Shown here piece by piece: positions 39,888 through 51,390 of a stretch of 64,000 bases of DNA; positions within the stretch are counted from its first letter, which is position 1; each line of letters opens with the position of its first letter. Below the pieces are notes generated by a model. It did not search any database. It saw only the letters and a list, made by a program, of their open reading frames with translations, and was not told the DNA's origin. Position numbers and translations under genes: made by a program. This DNA is from Dicaeum eximium. Taxonomy: Eukaryota; Chordata; Aves; Passeriformes; Dicaeidae. The stretch covers positions 124,001-188,000 of the forward strand of contig VWZP01003839.1 of the NCBI GenBank assembly GCA_013396995.1, read 5' to 3'.

Positions 39888-40532
39888 TGTGGGAGTCCAA
39901 GACACAGAGAGTGTGTCTCTGTCTGTCTTGGAAGGTTCTGACACTCAGCAGAACACTGCTTTTGATCTGCATCCCTGGAGAAGGTTGCCAAGGTTTTGGG
40001 ATCAGTTAGAACACAAAGTGTGAAATAGATGATAGTGATAGTAATAGTGAGTGTAAGACAAAAGGTCTAGGATTTTTAGGATCTAATATGAGAGTGAAAG
40101 GGACCCAAAATGGAGATTTTGGGTGTGGTTTCGTCTTCTTCTTTCACTCCATGTTCTGTAGTGTAGGTGGCAGATAGTTATTGGTTTAGAATAATAGTGA
40201 CATTGAGGCCACATATGTAGATTAGAAGAAGTTATTGGTAATAAAGTAAAAACAATATACGTGTGAAGAGACAATTGGATATTATATCTTTAAAAGGCCT
40301 TGGTTTGAGATTCTCGAGGCCATTTTTGCCCCTCTTGTAGCTTGCTTCTTGTATGTTAAGTCTGATCCTCAGGCAAACAAAGATAAGATAAGAATAAACC
40401 AAAGACCGAAGACAGAAACTTTGAGTCGTGCCTGTGTCTCACCTTGCTCAAGAACTCACAAGGGAATCACCCCCAAAAGGGCCCTGGGGGGTTGGTTCCC
40501 TGCTGAGGGTGGTACCCACAAAACCACCCACA
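39888..40532 (+). mobile_element. Solo LTR of an endogenous retrovirus, 645 bp
   Basis: The element starts TGTGGG and ends CCCACA, a perfect 6-bp inverted terminus with canonical TG...CA ends. It is bounded by identical GGAAAG duplications. A TATA-like TTTAAAAGG at about 40289-40297 and an AATAAA signal at 40393-40398 lie in the right order for U3-R-U5 on the + strand, giving a U5 of somewhat over 100 bp. There is no second LTR and no gag, pol or env remnant, so the provirus has collapsed to a solo LTR by recombination. Intact termini suggest a fairly recent insertion. The 6-bp duplication points to an ERVK-like class; the family name is not certain. Confidence 0.9.
40393..40398 (+). promoter_or_regulatory. 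Polyadenylation signal of the solo LTR
   Basis: AATAAA lies about 100 bp downstream of the TATA-like TTTAAAAGG, where the R-region poly(A) signal of a retroviral LTR is expected. It could terminate transcripts reading into the LTR on the + strand. Confidence 0.55.
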
Positions 40533-40538
40533 GGAAAG
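40533..40538. repeat. Target-site duplication, right copy (GGAAAG)
   Basis: An exact copy of 39882-39887, directly after the CA terminus of the LTR. Confidence 0.85.
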
Positions 40539-43126
40539 TACCAAAGATATTCACACCACTACTGATGATTACTTTATCTGGGCTAAGACTCCAAAAGGAA
40601 CAATAGGAATATTTTAAATAGCAATTGCCCTCCCAGAAATTGGGATAAGCAACCATTGATACCAGATAAAAAATTCAGTGTACTTCTAAGTTCTGCAAAG
40701 CAGCTTTTTACTGATGATGGGCAGAGAGAAAGAGGCAGGAAGGAGAAGAGATCAAAACCCAAAATGGCACGGATCAAAGCAGCAACATGGAACATGCATA
40801 ATGGGACAGGAGTGCTAAAAAGGCTTAGCTGGGGATTTAATTACTTAGGGAGATAAGCTAGTAAATGACAGAGCAAGTATCATTACCTTTACTTTTGGTA
40901 TCTAATTTCCACACAAAAGGATCTAAACATTGGGATATTTGTAAATGCTGAGATCGTTTCTGCATTCATCTCTTTGCACTTCCAACACTCTTAGCTTCCC
41001 ACTGAAGAGCCAAGGCCAAGATTATGACAATTTGTTGATGTACACTAACAAAGATCTTTGCACAAACCCTGTTGAAAGCAAGTTGCCTTAACAAAAATCT
41101 AACCATTAGAAACACCCTCCATCATTTGCACCATGCACATACAAACTGCTTATTCCCCACGTGAAAGATTTTGTGTATATTTCCACAGGAATCTTATTTG
41201 ACATTACTTGATAGCCATCCTTTGAGATTGTTTTACTCCTGACACCAAACACCAAGAACACCTTAGGAAAATTCTTTGCCATTCTTTGTCACGCTTGGTA
41301 CAGCAGTATCTCTGCCAGGATAGCAAAAATTATCTTCCTCCTGCTCCTGCCTGTTCTGTTGTTAACAATAGAATCAGAGCTCTTGTTACAGGCAGGTCCT
41401 ATACTTCATCAAAGTAAACTCTGATTTGTCAACACTGTTCTTCTTACAATGCTAATTATTAGAAATTTAAATCATCCAAGAAACACAGTTTTTAAATTGT
41501 TTTGTCTAATTGCAAAACTTCCAAAAGCTCACCCTTCCAAACCACTGAATCTCCATTGAATACAAAGCCATGTAAAAGGATACTACTGCATTATTTTTTT
41601 TATATCTCTGGTACTTTCTCCTTTCCTATGGTAATATGCCATGAATAAAACACAACTGCCAAACTTAGAACAGTTAAAAAGCACAATTTACTGCAGAGAC
41701 GCACTATTACCTTTTTTTTTTATTGTGTTGGTTTTGATTAAATGAAGCCCAGGGTTAAAAAAAAACCGTGGGGGATAAAAATGGGGAGAATTGGTGAGCA
41801 GACTCTGCTGACCCAGAGGAACACTGCACAGAGTCTGAGGATGCTGAGAAAACTCCGTAGCACCACTGGCAGAGTAAAATGTTGCCATGTAAGAATAAGG
41901 ACATGACAGGCTAAGCATAGCTGAAATAATTCATACAGTGTTTAAGCAGCCTGGATTGGTGGGTACTCCTGCTGATAAGCTGTCACAGTTGGAAGATCCC
42001 AGAAAAACGTGAACAGGTATTGAAGCAGCTGCATTACATATGAAATGGATTACAATTTTTACTGGCTGAAATTTGCCTCTTTGAAATTTCTTACCATGAA
42101 ATAGAAGTAATCAAGTCCAGGAAGATCCTGACTGTGGCATATCACTTTTTTTTTTTTCCCAAACAAATTGTAGGATACTCAGATATATTAAAAACCATAC
42201 AGAGAAGTACTTGTGTGAGTAGGTCATATGAGGTCTTTAATCCTGCTACACATACAGCTCCAAAAGTTCTTCTCATTGCATAATTTCAGTGGTGGATTTT
42301 GGTTATGCATGTGAGAGAAAAAAATGAAAAAATAGTCTTAAGTTTCCTTCCAATGTTTGCAATAAGCCTGAAAAAATATCTCTCAGTACCAAAATGAACT
42401 TTCCCAAGAAAAGATTTTCTAGCTTTAGATGAAATAACACAGAAGGCCTTCAGTGATTCCTAAGGAATACCCAGGGCTAGGCTCTGCTAATCCATAATGT
42501 TTCATTTTTCTAACTCTGTCACTGGATCCAATTTGAATGTCTAGAAATTGAAAACTTTGAGTTATCCCAGCCTCAGTTACAGCTTACAAGAAGCCCTGGG
42601 GAAGTCAGGTCTTTTTAGGAAGCCCTGCTGCATTGCCTATAACCAGCAAAAAATTGTAAGGAGAAAGGTTTCAGTGAAAACCATGAAAATGGTATAAAAT
42701 ATAGTTATGTGGCAGAAATATGATTATGTGTGACTTCATTCAGCTTCCTGTTCCTTAGCTTTTCTGCTCTATTTCTCAGTGACAGTGGCTTTAATATTTC
42801 TGTAGGATCCATGTTTTGGTCAATGTGGGGACAGTTTGAAGAGTCATTCATTCATTACTGTGGGGTGTGTTCACAGTACGTGGTCCGTCTCTTTGTTCCT
42901 AAAACATAGTGATTAATTTTTGCTTGCTTTTTCTGTGGCACTGCCCAACACAGACCCTGAAAAGGAGTTAGCACTCACAGCCTGCAAGTGAGGCAGAAGC
43001 ATCCCCTACATTCTAAAGATGGGCAACTGTGGCACAAATTTATTAAGAACAAAAGTTACCTGACTTTAGACTCCACAGTTGAACACTTTTTTCTCTCGTG
43101 TGCCCCATACTGCACATCACTTATAT
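40539..43126. other. AT-rich non-coding DNA
   Basis: No gene or confident repeat was recognised. Homopolymer runs lie near 41711-41721 and 42146-42158. A possible but weak MIR-like resemblance near 43008-43075 is discussed among the rejected items. Confidence 0.5.
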
Positions 43127-43169
43127 TCATAACTCCAAGAAATTAGTTGGCTCATAACTCCAAGAAATT
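43127..43169. repeat. 25-bp tandem duplication
   Basis: TCATAACTCCAAGAAATT occurs at 43127-43144 and 43152-43169, a 25-bp period with no mismatch over 18 bases. This is a recent, simple local duplication. Confidence 0.9.
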
Positions 43170-44164
43170 CAGCTGAAAATGCTCCCATCTTAGACTGTTA
43201 GTGGCATGCAAGAAACAATGGTGGAAAACTCCTTGCTAGCTGTGACAAGAATGACCTGAAATCCTCTCACCCAACATCACACAGGATTTCCAAGGCAGAA
43301 GGAGGAAGAAAGTGCATTTCTACAGCCTGATACTCAAGGATAGAACCCAGGAAACTATAATTTTCTCTCCTTGCAACTGCCTATCTGATTCACAAAGCAC
43401 ACTTAAAAGAGCACAGACAACAAGCAAGGCACTTCTGAGGAATAATGTCCTTTGTTGCATTTTCCTCACTTGTCTTTTAGATAGGCTCATTTTAAATACA
43501 AGTTAGAAATCCTAGGAAAAGGGTAGTGTTTGAACACACAAGTAGGCCACTACGTTAAGCGTGTGTGCACTGGAGCACACAAGTTTTACTAACAGATTAA
43601 TTCTGACATTTTCTAGTTTTCACACATCCCAAGGTTTTTTTGCAACTTCACTGTCTTTTCACATAGATATATTTGTTTATTTGCTTGGAGTTGTGCGTGT
43701 GTGAGGTTGCTGTGGTTTTTTAGAGGATGAACTATGAAAGAGAATTTATCCCAAGGCATCAGACTGTTTGTCAGTAGGGTTGTAACCTTTGTACCAGTCC
43801 CAGGAACCTCTGCTGTTTCAGATGAAAGAATGATAGCAGGAATAACCTTTCATTGTTAACACAGATCAGGCTTAGAGGTCCACAATATTAGCACTATTTC
43901 TGTGACTGTTATGAGTATCATAGAGGAAAGTCTACATATTTCATGAAAAACAGTCTTGATCCATACGTTTTTCCCCAAATCTAGGCAAGGTTCACTTTTC
44001 ACCAATTTCATACTTCGTTTTTGTAGGCAGTCTCTTACTAGAAGACACTTTCAGGTGTTCTCAAGGACATGTGGCCCTTCCCACAAGAGCACACACGCTT
44101 GTCTTCATAATCCTCTGTTTTCCCACATAAGTAGACATGTTACTTTTCTCTGATAGCAGAAGAA
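43170..44164. other. AT-rich non-coding DNA
   Basis: No element was recognised in this interval. Confidence 0.5.
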
Positions 44165-44244
44165 TATAGATTAGATCGATCAGATAGATAGACAGACAGA
44201 TACATAGATTAGATAGATTAGACAAATAGATAGATAGATAGATG
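44165..44244. repeat. (GATA)n/(GACA)n microsatellite
   Basis: Imperfect GATA and GACA tetranucleotides, with a purer (GATA)n block near 44227-44243. GATA/GACA arrays are common simple repeats in vertebrates. The Ser/Tyr/Leu-rich minus-strand frame at 44061-44279 is produced by this repeat. Confidence 0.93.
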
Positions 44245-44838
44245 ACCTGGGTGTTACCACAAGACCTACAGGGAACCAAGGTACCTTTTTAATGACAAAA
44301 TATTTTAGATTGTACTAGTTTACAATCTACTATTTGCAGACTCTCATCTTCATCATATGGAACTTATTTTTATTAAGATGGGTTTTTAGTATATTTTCTG
44401 CAGCAAAAGCCAAACTAGAATATTCTTTTGCACAAGAAAGCAATAAAAAATACTTTGTGGAAGTGGGGATTGAAATTCAGACAATATTAACCAATCCACA
44501 TTGTTTGTTGGACTGGAAGGCTTGCTTATGCCTTTGTTCAGGTCCTCTTTGCTAATGGACCTTTTTCTTTAAAAGAAAACCCAGGCAAATAAAGAAAGAT
44601 GAAACTTAACAAAAATAATACAAAATCAACAAAAAACCCCCTGTCCCAAATCTCCAACAGCTATGTTATCATTGGTTATTGACCAAAGCCCCTCATCTGC
44701 CTGTGTTTCTGGTACAGATTAACAACTTGATAGATTACTGTTTTACCAACTTCAAAATTTTAATCCAAACCATGTCAGAATTTCAAAATCACAGCACAAA
44801 GTTATGTAGGTGTCCTAATTTTGTTTCTCAGAGAAGCT

Positions 44839-44864
44839 AAAGGTCAAGTCAATAAAAGGTCAAG
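44839..44864 (+). promoter_or_regulatory. Two AAAGGTCAAG words, nuclear-receptor half-site pair
   Basis: AAAGGTCAAG occurs at 44839-44848 and 44855-44864, 16 bp apart in the same orientation. Each contains AGGTCA, the nuclear-receptor half-site. The spacing (DR10) is not a classical dimer spacing, so two monomer sites or chance duplication are more likely. Confidence 0.25.
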
Positions 44865-45318
44865 CTGACTAGTACATATTGAGATAATATTCTCCTTAAC
44901 GTGTCACAAGATCAATAATTGGTGTCATTATTCATTTCCTAGAACTAAAGAAACTTACACTATTATTCTAATAAGAGAGTAGAAAGTATATCAACGTCCT
45001 GCCATTCCTATTTTATTAGAATTGAATGTTTGGAATTCAAATCAGTGAAAGAAAATAGCCTAATGAAATCAAATCCCAAATATTCTGTTCCTATACAGAA
45101 AAGAAATTACCATTTGATTAATCACATTTTGGAAAGATATAGTAGTTTTTTCAGAGCTTAGAATATGACATTGAAATAAACTGGATTTTGCAATAAGTTC
45201 ATCTTAGTGATTTTTAAAATTATAAATGTGTGAGATCCTTTTTATTCCCTTCATTCCTGAACACTTCATCTCTGCTGGTATTTTTTTAAATCATAACAGG
45301 TGGTCAGAGGAACACTAT

Positions 45319-45350
45319 GGGCCTGATTCTCCAGAACTACACATTTGCAG
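45319..45350. other. Possible vestige of an old amniote repeat
   Basis: GGGCCTGATTCTCCAGAACT resembles the terminus of an old, widespread amniote repeat that begins GGGCCTGATTCT. Only about 30 bp resemble it, so this is a weak call. Confidence 0.2.
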
Positions 45351-45835
45351 AGGTATAATAGGAAAAAAAGTGGAAATTAAGTAGTAGAATATCGGTCTTA
45401 GGAGATGCTAATCCTTTCCTGTTTGCTTTGCTTACTGTTTAAAAACTCCAAAAATACAATTCTCATTTCCCAAGTCTGAATGATCCAGCTTGGTCCAAGC
45501 CAGCATGCAGCCCATCTAAGTGCTCACTCTCTCACAGAAGATTGTGAGTTTTGTTTTCTGTATTGTTCACTTTGCTTCAGCTAAAGGTCACACAGAAGTG
45601 GCTTGCCTACACTTAAAAAGGTTTCTCGGGAGAGCTTTATGGGCCAGCACTGCCAGGGAAGAACAGGTTTTGCACCGTCAAAACCTTTCTTTTGATAATG
45701 TAACCTAAAATAGTCCACCACACGACACTCTTTGCAAAGAAAGAGGCAGAGTACAAGTGTTCTGATAGGACACATGTATGCATAGTTGCATCACACAGGC
45801 ACACAACTTTTCAGGTAGTAGTTTAAACAACAGAA

Positions 45836-45868
45836 GAATTCATGTCAGGAATTCACGTGAATTCATGT
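45836..45868. repeat. Triplicated GAATTCAYGT with a 16-bp palindrome
   Basis: GAATTCATGT (45836), GAATTCACGT (45849) and GAATTCATGT (45859) form three near-identical words. The middle of the array, GAATTCACGTGAATTC at 45849-45864, is a perfect 16-bp palindrome centred on the E-box CACGTG. A 16-bp palindrome is expected about once in a window this long, so the combination with the direct repeats is what stands out. Confidence 0.8.
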
Positions 45869-46959
45869 GATGCCAGAAAATCACAAAATTAACAGAAGCC
45901 AGCTTTGCAAGACTGAAGCTGGAATTCTACACCTCTGTAAGGCAATATTGTGTAAGACTCAAAATAATGCACAGCAGCTCTGTAGAAGATTGAAATGGGT
46001 CTTCAGTAAAATGCTTTTGCTGCAGGTGACAATCTGTATCGTGAGATTCAGAATAACAAAATGTGAAGTAGTGAGAGATGAAAGATGATAAATGCATTGT
46101 ATTGAATATTAAAAAGAGAAATGTGCTTCCTGCAATAAAACAAGGTCATCCAGAAAAAATAGCACAGATGAGCTAAGTCAGCCTTAGGAAAGTCATTCGA
46201 ATTTGGTGCTACTACCATGTAATATTTTCATGTCTTGTTTTTTTACAGACTTGACAAGCACCAAGCCCTTTTAAGGAAAAAATCCAAATCCACCACCCAA
46301 ACACTGTCAGAAAAACAAGCAAAGGAGAGACAGTTCAGTCTGGCAGGCTTGTGGGTGATATACAGGCTTTGACGTAGCATCACTCTGCACCAGGACTATG
46401 GCATCTAAAATAGCAGTATCAAGTTCCAAGATTTGATTTCACATTTGCCAGACACAAAATGGAAGTAGAGTTGTGCAAAAGCTATTTACTCAGACAAAAC
46501 CTCAATGTAGCCAAGAAATGTCTCAAAGTTAATTCAAATATGGTTATTTGTTTTATCCACTCAAAACCAAAGTTGTTTTGAGACATTTACATAGTCCTTG
46601 ATTTTAATAATTTCAAAATATTTGCTTTAACTATTTCCTTAATTTAGGCAAAAAGGACTAAAAGAATAAAACCTAAAAATATTTCATGTTAAGCCCACAA
46701 AAATGCAGTCATTACCACTAGTGTGCTGACCTGTCCAGCTCTGACTGGTTCCAGACATACACCTGTGTGTCCAAATTCTTTTGTCATGGAAGAAATTAAA
46801 ACTTTAAAAAATTTCAGTCTATCCTGAGCCCAAACATGGAATGACTATTTCCATTTCTAACTGGAAGGAGAGTTTTTCCAGTTCTGGTAGCCCAGAAACC
46901 ATAACCACCAGTAATAATTCATACTGCACAAGACAAAAATGGGAGATTCAAACAAGAAT
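45869..46959. other. AT-rich non-coding DNA
   Basis: No element was recognised before the CR1 relic begins. The exact left edge of the relic is uncertain because homology fades gradually. Confidence 0.45.
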
Positions 46960-48118
46960 TCATACCTGAGGGACCTAAGAGACCACTGAGAACAATGAAA
47001 TATGTCCTGCACTAGATTTACTGTAGCTGGATTTCAGTAAAGCATTTGATATAGGGATTCTGCCTTACAATCTTAATTCAAATTGGCTTGGATATGACCA
47101 GAGTTACATGGACAATAAATTGTTTGAAAAAAATCTGTAAACAAAGAGTAGTGATTAATGCCACCATATGAAGCTGGAAAACTATATAGTGTAGTGATAT
47201 AGAGATTAATGTTCAGCAGAACCTCTTAATTTTCATCTATGTTCAGACGATGGGCAGTAAGTACCATTTTTTTATATATGTATGCATCTATTATAAATAT
47301 ATGTACTCACATACACAGAAGAGCAAAGTCACTAGTAAGAAATCTGGAATATAGAGGCCCAGAAGGCAAGTAAGGTCAATACTGAGCACTACCATAGATA
47401 CAAATTTCCAATTCTGTGTGAGGCAAGAGGCACAACACACCCTAAGGGCTGTACATACTGAGGGGATACACAACCCACAAACCAGGCAAGGTTGGCCACG
47501 ATGCTCCCAGAAGATCACATTCAGTTCTGTACCCTTTAGAATCTAATACTGACAAATTAGTAGTAATTCAGAGAGGAGAAAAAGACTGCTGCCTCATGGC
47601 ACTAATATCTAGGCCACAATTCCACTCAAGCCAATGACAGGCACCTACATACCTTTGAGGATCAGGCCCTCAATCTCATGTAGAAGGATTTTCTTATGAA
47701 AAAAGATTAAAAGGTCTAAATACGAACAGCTCAGCTAAGCTCTGACTAAAGGGAGATGTGATAACTGCCTATAAATATTTGAAGGGTATAAACATTAAAA
47801 AGGGCGATGAATTATTTAGATTGGTACAAGGGATATAACGAGGAGTAATGGGATGAAATTAAGAAAGTGAAAATTTAGGCTGCTCCCTGACAGCAAGGTA
47901 TATTTCATCTGTGAAATAATTTACACTGAACACCATGAAAAACTTCTTCTATGTGAGATGTATTAACCTGTTATAGTCTTCCAGCAAAAAAGGCAGAAAT
48001 CCCATATTTTGGAGGCAGCTAAATTTAGATTTAACAAAGTATAAGAAGATGAGTAGAGGATAACCTTGCATTGGCCAGAAGGCTCTCTGGATAACTAATA
48101 AATCTGTTTCCCTACTTT
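46960..48118 (+). mobile_element. Old CR1 LINE fragment: part of reverse transcriptase to 3' end
   Basis: The stretch keeps several CR1 landmarks in order. At 47030-47050 it encodes DFSKAFD, the conserved RT block A motif. Near 47543-47590 it reads TGACAAATTAGTAG and TTCAGAGAGGAGAAAA, matching the region before the C-terminal part. At about 47750-47850, GGGAGATGTGATAACTGCC, ATATTTGAAGGGTATAAAC and GAATTATTTAGATTGGTACA match CR1 closely. At 47940-47980 come the AAACTTCTT... and TTATAGTCTTCC blocks, then a 3' end near 48118. Stops and indels throughout make it non-functional. The divergence suggests an ancient insertion. Confidence 0.8.
47600..47680. other. Segment inside the CR1 resembling another old amniote repeat
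   Basis: CACAATTCCACTCAAGCCAATGACAGG and TTTGAGGATCAGGCCCTC-type words resemble a widespread ancient amniote repeat (ATTCCACTGAAGTCAATGG ... GGATCAGGCCC). The CR1 homology seems interrupted here, so this may be a small nested element. The evidence is only short matches. Confidence 0.25.
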
Positions 48119-48915
48119 AGCCTCTCAGGCTCCTGTTCCACTTTTGTGTGAAAGAGCACACATCATTTTCAGCATCATTTCTGTACTGTAACCCAGTAAG
48201 AGAGATTGATCAACCTTGGGAAGTGGATACAGTGTGTGTAAGAAAGAAGGAATAATACTCACACCTTTAATTACAAGTGTACAGCAAGTACAAGGCAAAA
48301 CAATAAGTGTCCTGAGGGAAGCAGTTCAGGATTTGCAAGTAGCATAGGACAGGCTAACAACGAAGACACAAGGGCTGTGGGGGTAAAAGGCCTAGCTAGA
48401 AAATGAACTTGTACATCTCAGAAAAACCATTGAAGAGGCAATCTCATGCCTCTAAGGTCATCATACAACATTTTGCACTTTCATCCTTTGGCTGGTATCT
48501 GCTCAAGCATAAGTGGAATCTATCTAACTAGAGCACAGTCTTGTGCAGTCACAAAATAGTGCAGTGCTGTGGAAAAGAGGGACTGCACTACCCAAGGAAT
48601 TTCATTGGAACGGCAGGAAAAAAAGCCTAAAAGTTAAAATAGAGCATTCTTTCATCTCTGCTAGCAGTGCTCATCTAGTACTGCAGTTTACAAAGTTTTT
48701 ATGTTCACTTTCTTCGTGACAAATTCACCATCATGGCATCATTATTTTTTAAATCAAACTTTGAAAATAATTCAGCAAATAGGCTCTCAGACAGACAGTA
48801 GTTTACCATTAGGCTGTTCAGAGAGCACAACAATACAACAAGGCTAGGTGTCTTAGGAAAACATGAAGGGGAAGACATCAAGTGATTCTGGGTGAAGAAG
48901 TCAGTGTTGGATTGG
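48119..48915. other. Non-coding spacer between CR1 relic and LTR
   Basis: No element was recognised in this interval. Confidence 0.5.
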
Positions 48916-49184
48916 TGTGGCAAAGTTTTGGTAGCAGGGTTGGCTTCTAGGAGAAACTTAAAAAACTTCCCTCACATCCAACAGAGCCAATGCAAGCTGG
49001 CTCCAAGATGGACCAGCTGTTAGTCAAGACCATTGATGGGATGCAGCACCTTTGGGATTACATAGTTTAGAAGAGGGGAAAACCCTGCAAAACAGCAACC
49101 GCAGCCAAAGAAGAGAGAGCTACATGTGAGAGAAGCAGCTCTGCAGACGTGAAGGTCAGTGAAGGAGGAGGAGAACGTGCTCCA

Positions 49185-49625
49185 TGTGCTAGAGCAGAGA
49201 TTTCCCTGCAGATTGTGGTGCAGACCACGGTGAGGGAGCTGTGCCCCTGCAGCCCATGAAGGTTTGTGGTGGAGCAGAGATCCACCTGCAGGACATGGTG
49301 AAGACTGTGGTGAGGAAGGATGTGCCTCTTCAGCCTATGGATGTCCAGGGTGGAGCAACAATCTAGCTGGAGACCATGGAGCAGATGTATGCCCAAAGGA
49401 GGCTGTGAGAAGCCCACACTGGAGCAGGATACTGGCAGGACATATGGATCCATAGAGACAGGAATCTACACTGCATAAGTTTTGCTGGCAGAACTTGTGA
49501 CCTCACGGGGGTCCCACACTGGCGTAGGCTGTGCCCCAAGGACTGCAGCCTGTGGAAGGGCCCCACACTGGAGCAGCTTGTGAAGAACTGCTGTCAGTGG
49601 AAGGACTCACATTGGAGAAGTTCAC
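49185..49625. repeat. Degenerate internal tandem repeats of the LTR (GGAGCAG units)
   Basis: CACACTGGAGCAG-type words start at 49415, 49515, 49564 and 49608, and related GTGGAGCAGAG words lie further left (about 49190-49385). The spacing is about 44-50 bp or twice that. This shows that part of the LTR U3 grew by repeat amplification and has since diverged. Confidence 0.7.
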
Positions 49626-49865
49626 AGAGAACTGTCTCCTATGGAAGGGACATTGCACTGAATTAGGGGAAGAGTGTGAGGAATTCTCCCCCTGAAGAAG
49701 GAGTTTCAGCAGCATGTGATGACTTACCACAATGCCCATCCCCCATTCCCCTGTACCAGCTTGTGGGGAAGAGATAGTTAAGCTCAGGAAGAAGGGAAGG
49801 GTGGGGGAAAAGGTGTTTTTAAGTTTTGATTTTATTCCTCATTATCTTACTCTGATTTGATTGGT

Positions 49866-49871
49866 AATAAA
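49866..49871 (+). promoter_or_regulatory. Polyadenylation signal of the long LTR
   Basis: AATAAA in the context TTGGTAATAAATTAAACC, the most conserved block of this LTR. It marks the R region and fixes the + orientation. Confidence 0.6.
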
Positions 49872-50036
49872 TTAAACCAATTTCCCCAAGTAAAGTTTGT
49901 TTTTCCCTGGCCCATAATGGGTGAGTGATCTCCCCCTGTCCCTATCTCAGCCCAGGAACTTTCTCTGCTATTTCCAGAAAAGTGATAGAGCAGCTTTGGT
50001 GGACCCCTGTTGCCCAGTCAGGATCAATCTGCTACA

Positions 50037-51390
50037 GAGAGATAGGAAGAATATTTAGCTATTTGAATTCCACTGTAGGAGAAAAATGGTTTCACTTTTA
50101 AATAATTCCATTACTCTATATAGCCAATTAAAATGGAAGGCAGTAATAGTCATCATATCTCAAGAATTCATCTTTAAGAAACACATACTAAAATTTTAAA
50201 GTTCTTAATAGGCTCAATCTTGCACTGTACAAGATAGGGAATGATAGCAGACATATCTCACATCAACTCTAACACCTAGGTTAGCTCACTGGCATACAAA
50301 AAGAGACACCTAGGTCCCAATTTTAAAATGTGTGTATTTGTGTATGAACTAATTTTTAATCAGTTCCCTAAATACAGCATTTTCAAGACAATAAAGAAAG
50401 TTTATAAAGACTGGCATGAATTTCTAGCAACTAAAATGGTCACAGACCAGTTTTTTTCTTATTAGAGACTAGCAGCAGAATTCAAATGACCCAAACCACA
50501 TATTATAATTTAGAGTGCTGCCTACTAAGTGGCAAATGCACCTTTATCCATCCCATCAATTGCTGACCAGGCTAAACACTTCTCACTTTCTGATACCTGG
50601 CACACAAGGCAGCAGTGCTACAGTTTAAGGTCTGCAGCCAGTATTCCAATCTAATTAGCCCTAACTATACCATGACCAGCAGTTTGCCTTTCAACTCTAC
50701 TCTTGGACAGGTAGTCAAAAATTTTTGTACTTTCCTTCTCACTCTAAAGAACATGTGGACCACAGCCACTTAATAAATATAAGTTTTCCTATCACAGAAT
50801 TTCAAGGAAGCATGTTGAGGGAGACACATTTGAAATTAACTCCATAGTATTTAGTTAAGACCATATATTGCAGGAAAAAAGGCAAGAAAACCTGATAAGA
50901 TTTTTCTCCAGACAATGGGCACAGTTACAGTATTTTTTGTTAATTCTACAGTAGTCACTCCTAGCCTAGTGATCTCACAAAGTATTTTTGTATTCAGCTA
51001 CATATGCATTTAAGTATTGGATTCAACCACACTTCTATGAAAAAAACCATTCCCAATTCATATTTATGCAGTCCCAGAGAAGTCAATGAGTCAAATTCCA
51101 CTTTCAGTTGTATCTTCATTAATCCAGAGAACTTAATTGGTCTCAGTGGCTTTGCTCCAGAGCATGGAATACATCTAAGCATAACTTCATAGCATATAAA
51201 TCAGGATGGAACATGTGTCCTGCAGTAAACAGTGAAATAGTCTTCAGATCAATTTTATGACAACCTTGCATGCTTACTTTGACTTCAAAGCTTGAGAGAC
51301 CAACAATAATGCTCAGCAGATTTTCTTGATTTTCAACCTATATTCCATGCCAGAACAGAAGAACAGCTAAAGCTTTATTCTAATGTAGAT
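50037..51390. other. AT-rich non-coding DNA
   Basis: No element was recognised in this interval. Confidence 0.5.

Larger units (their letters stand above)
48916..50036 (+). mobile_element. Solo LTR of an avian endogenous retrovirus, about 1.1 kb
   Basis: The segment begins TGTGGCAAAGTTTTGGTAGC and ends AATCTGCTACA, and is GC-richer than its flanks. Internal landmarks fit a long avian LTR family: CAACAGAGCCAATGCAAG near 48980, a TATA-like CATAGTTTAGAAG near 49061, many GGAGCAG words, and the block TTTGATTGGTAATAAATTAAACC ending the R region (AATAAA at 49866-49871). No polymerase or envelope sequence adjoins it, so it is a solo LTR. No matching target-site duplication is visible, and several positions of the right terminus look mutated, so it is older than the LTR at 39.9-40.5 kb. 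Frames of up to 128 codons on the minus strand here are not genes. Confidence 0.85.

Noticed and set aside
40019..40555. Alternative LTR boundaries TGTGAA...TTCACA
   Set aside because: These also give inverted termini, but the flanks do not match. The boundaries 39888-40532 give inverted termini plus an exact 6-bp GGAAAG duplication, which is much stronger.
43008..43075. Possible MIR relic (AAAGATGGGCAACTGTGGCAC)
   Set aside because: Only one block resembles the MIR GATGGGGAAACTGAGGCAC core and the flanking blocks do not follow convincingly.
44165..44244. CRISPR-like or regulatory GATA array
   Set aside because: This is an imperfect tetranucleotide microsatellite with no spacers; the many GATA words are a consequence of the repeat.
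49067..49453. 128-codon minus-strand frame
   Set aside because: It lies entirely inside the GC-richer repeat units of an LTR, antisense to it, and reflects base composition.
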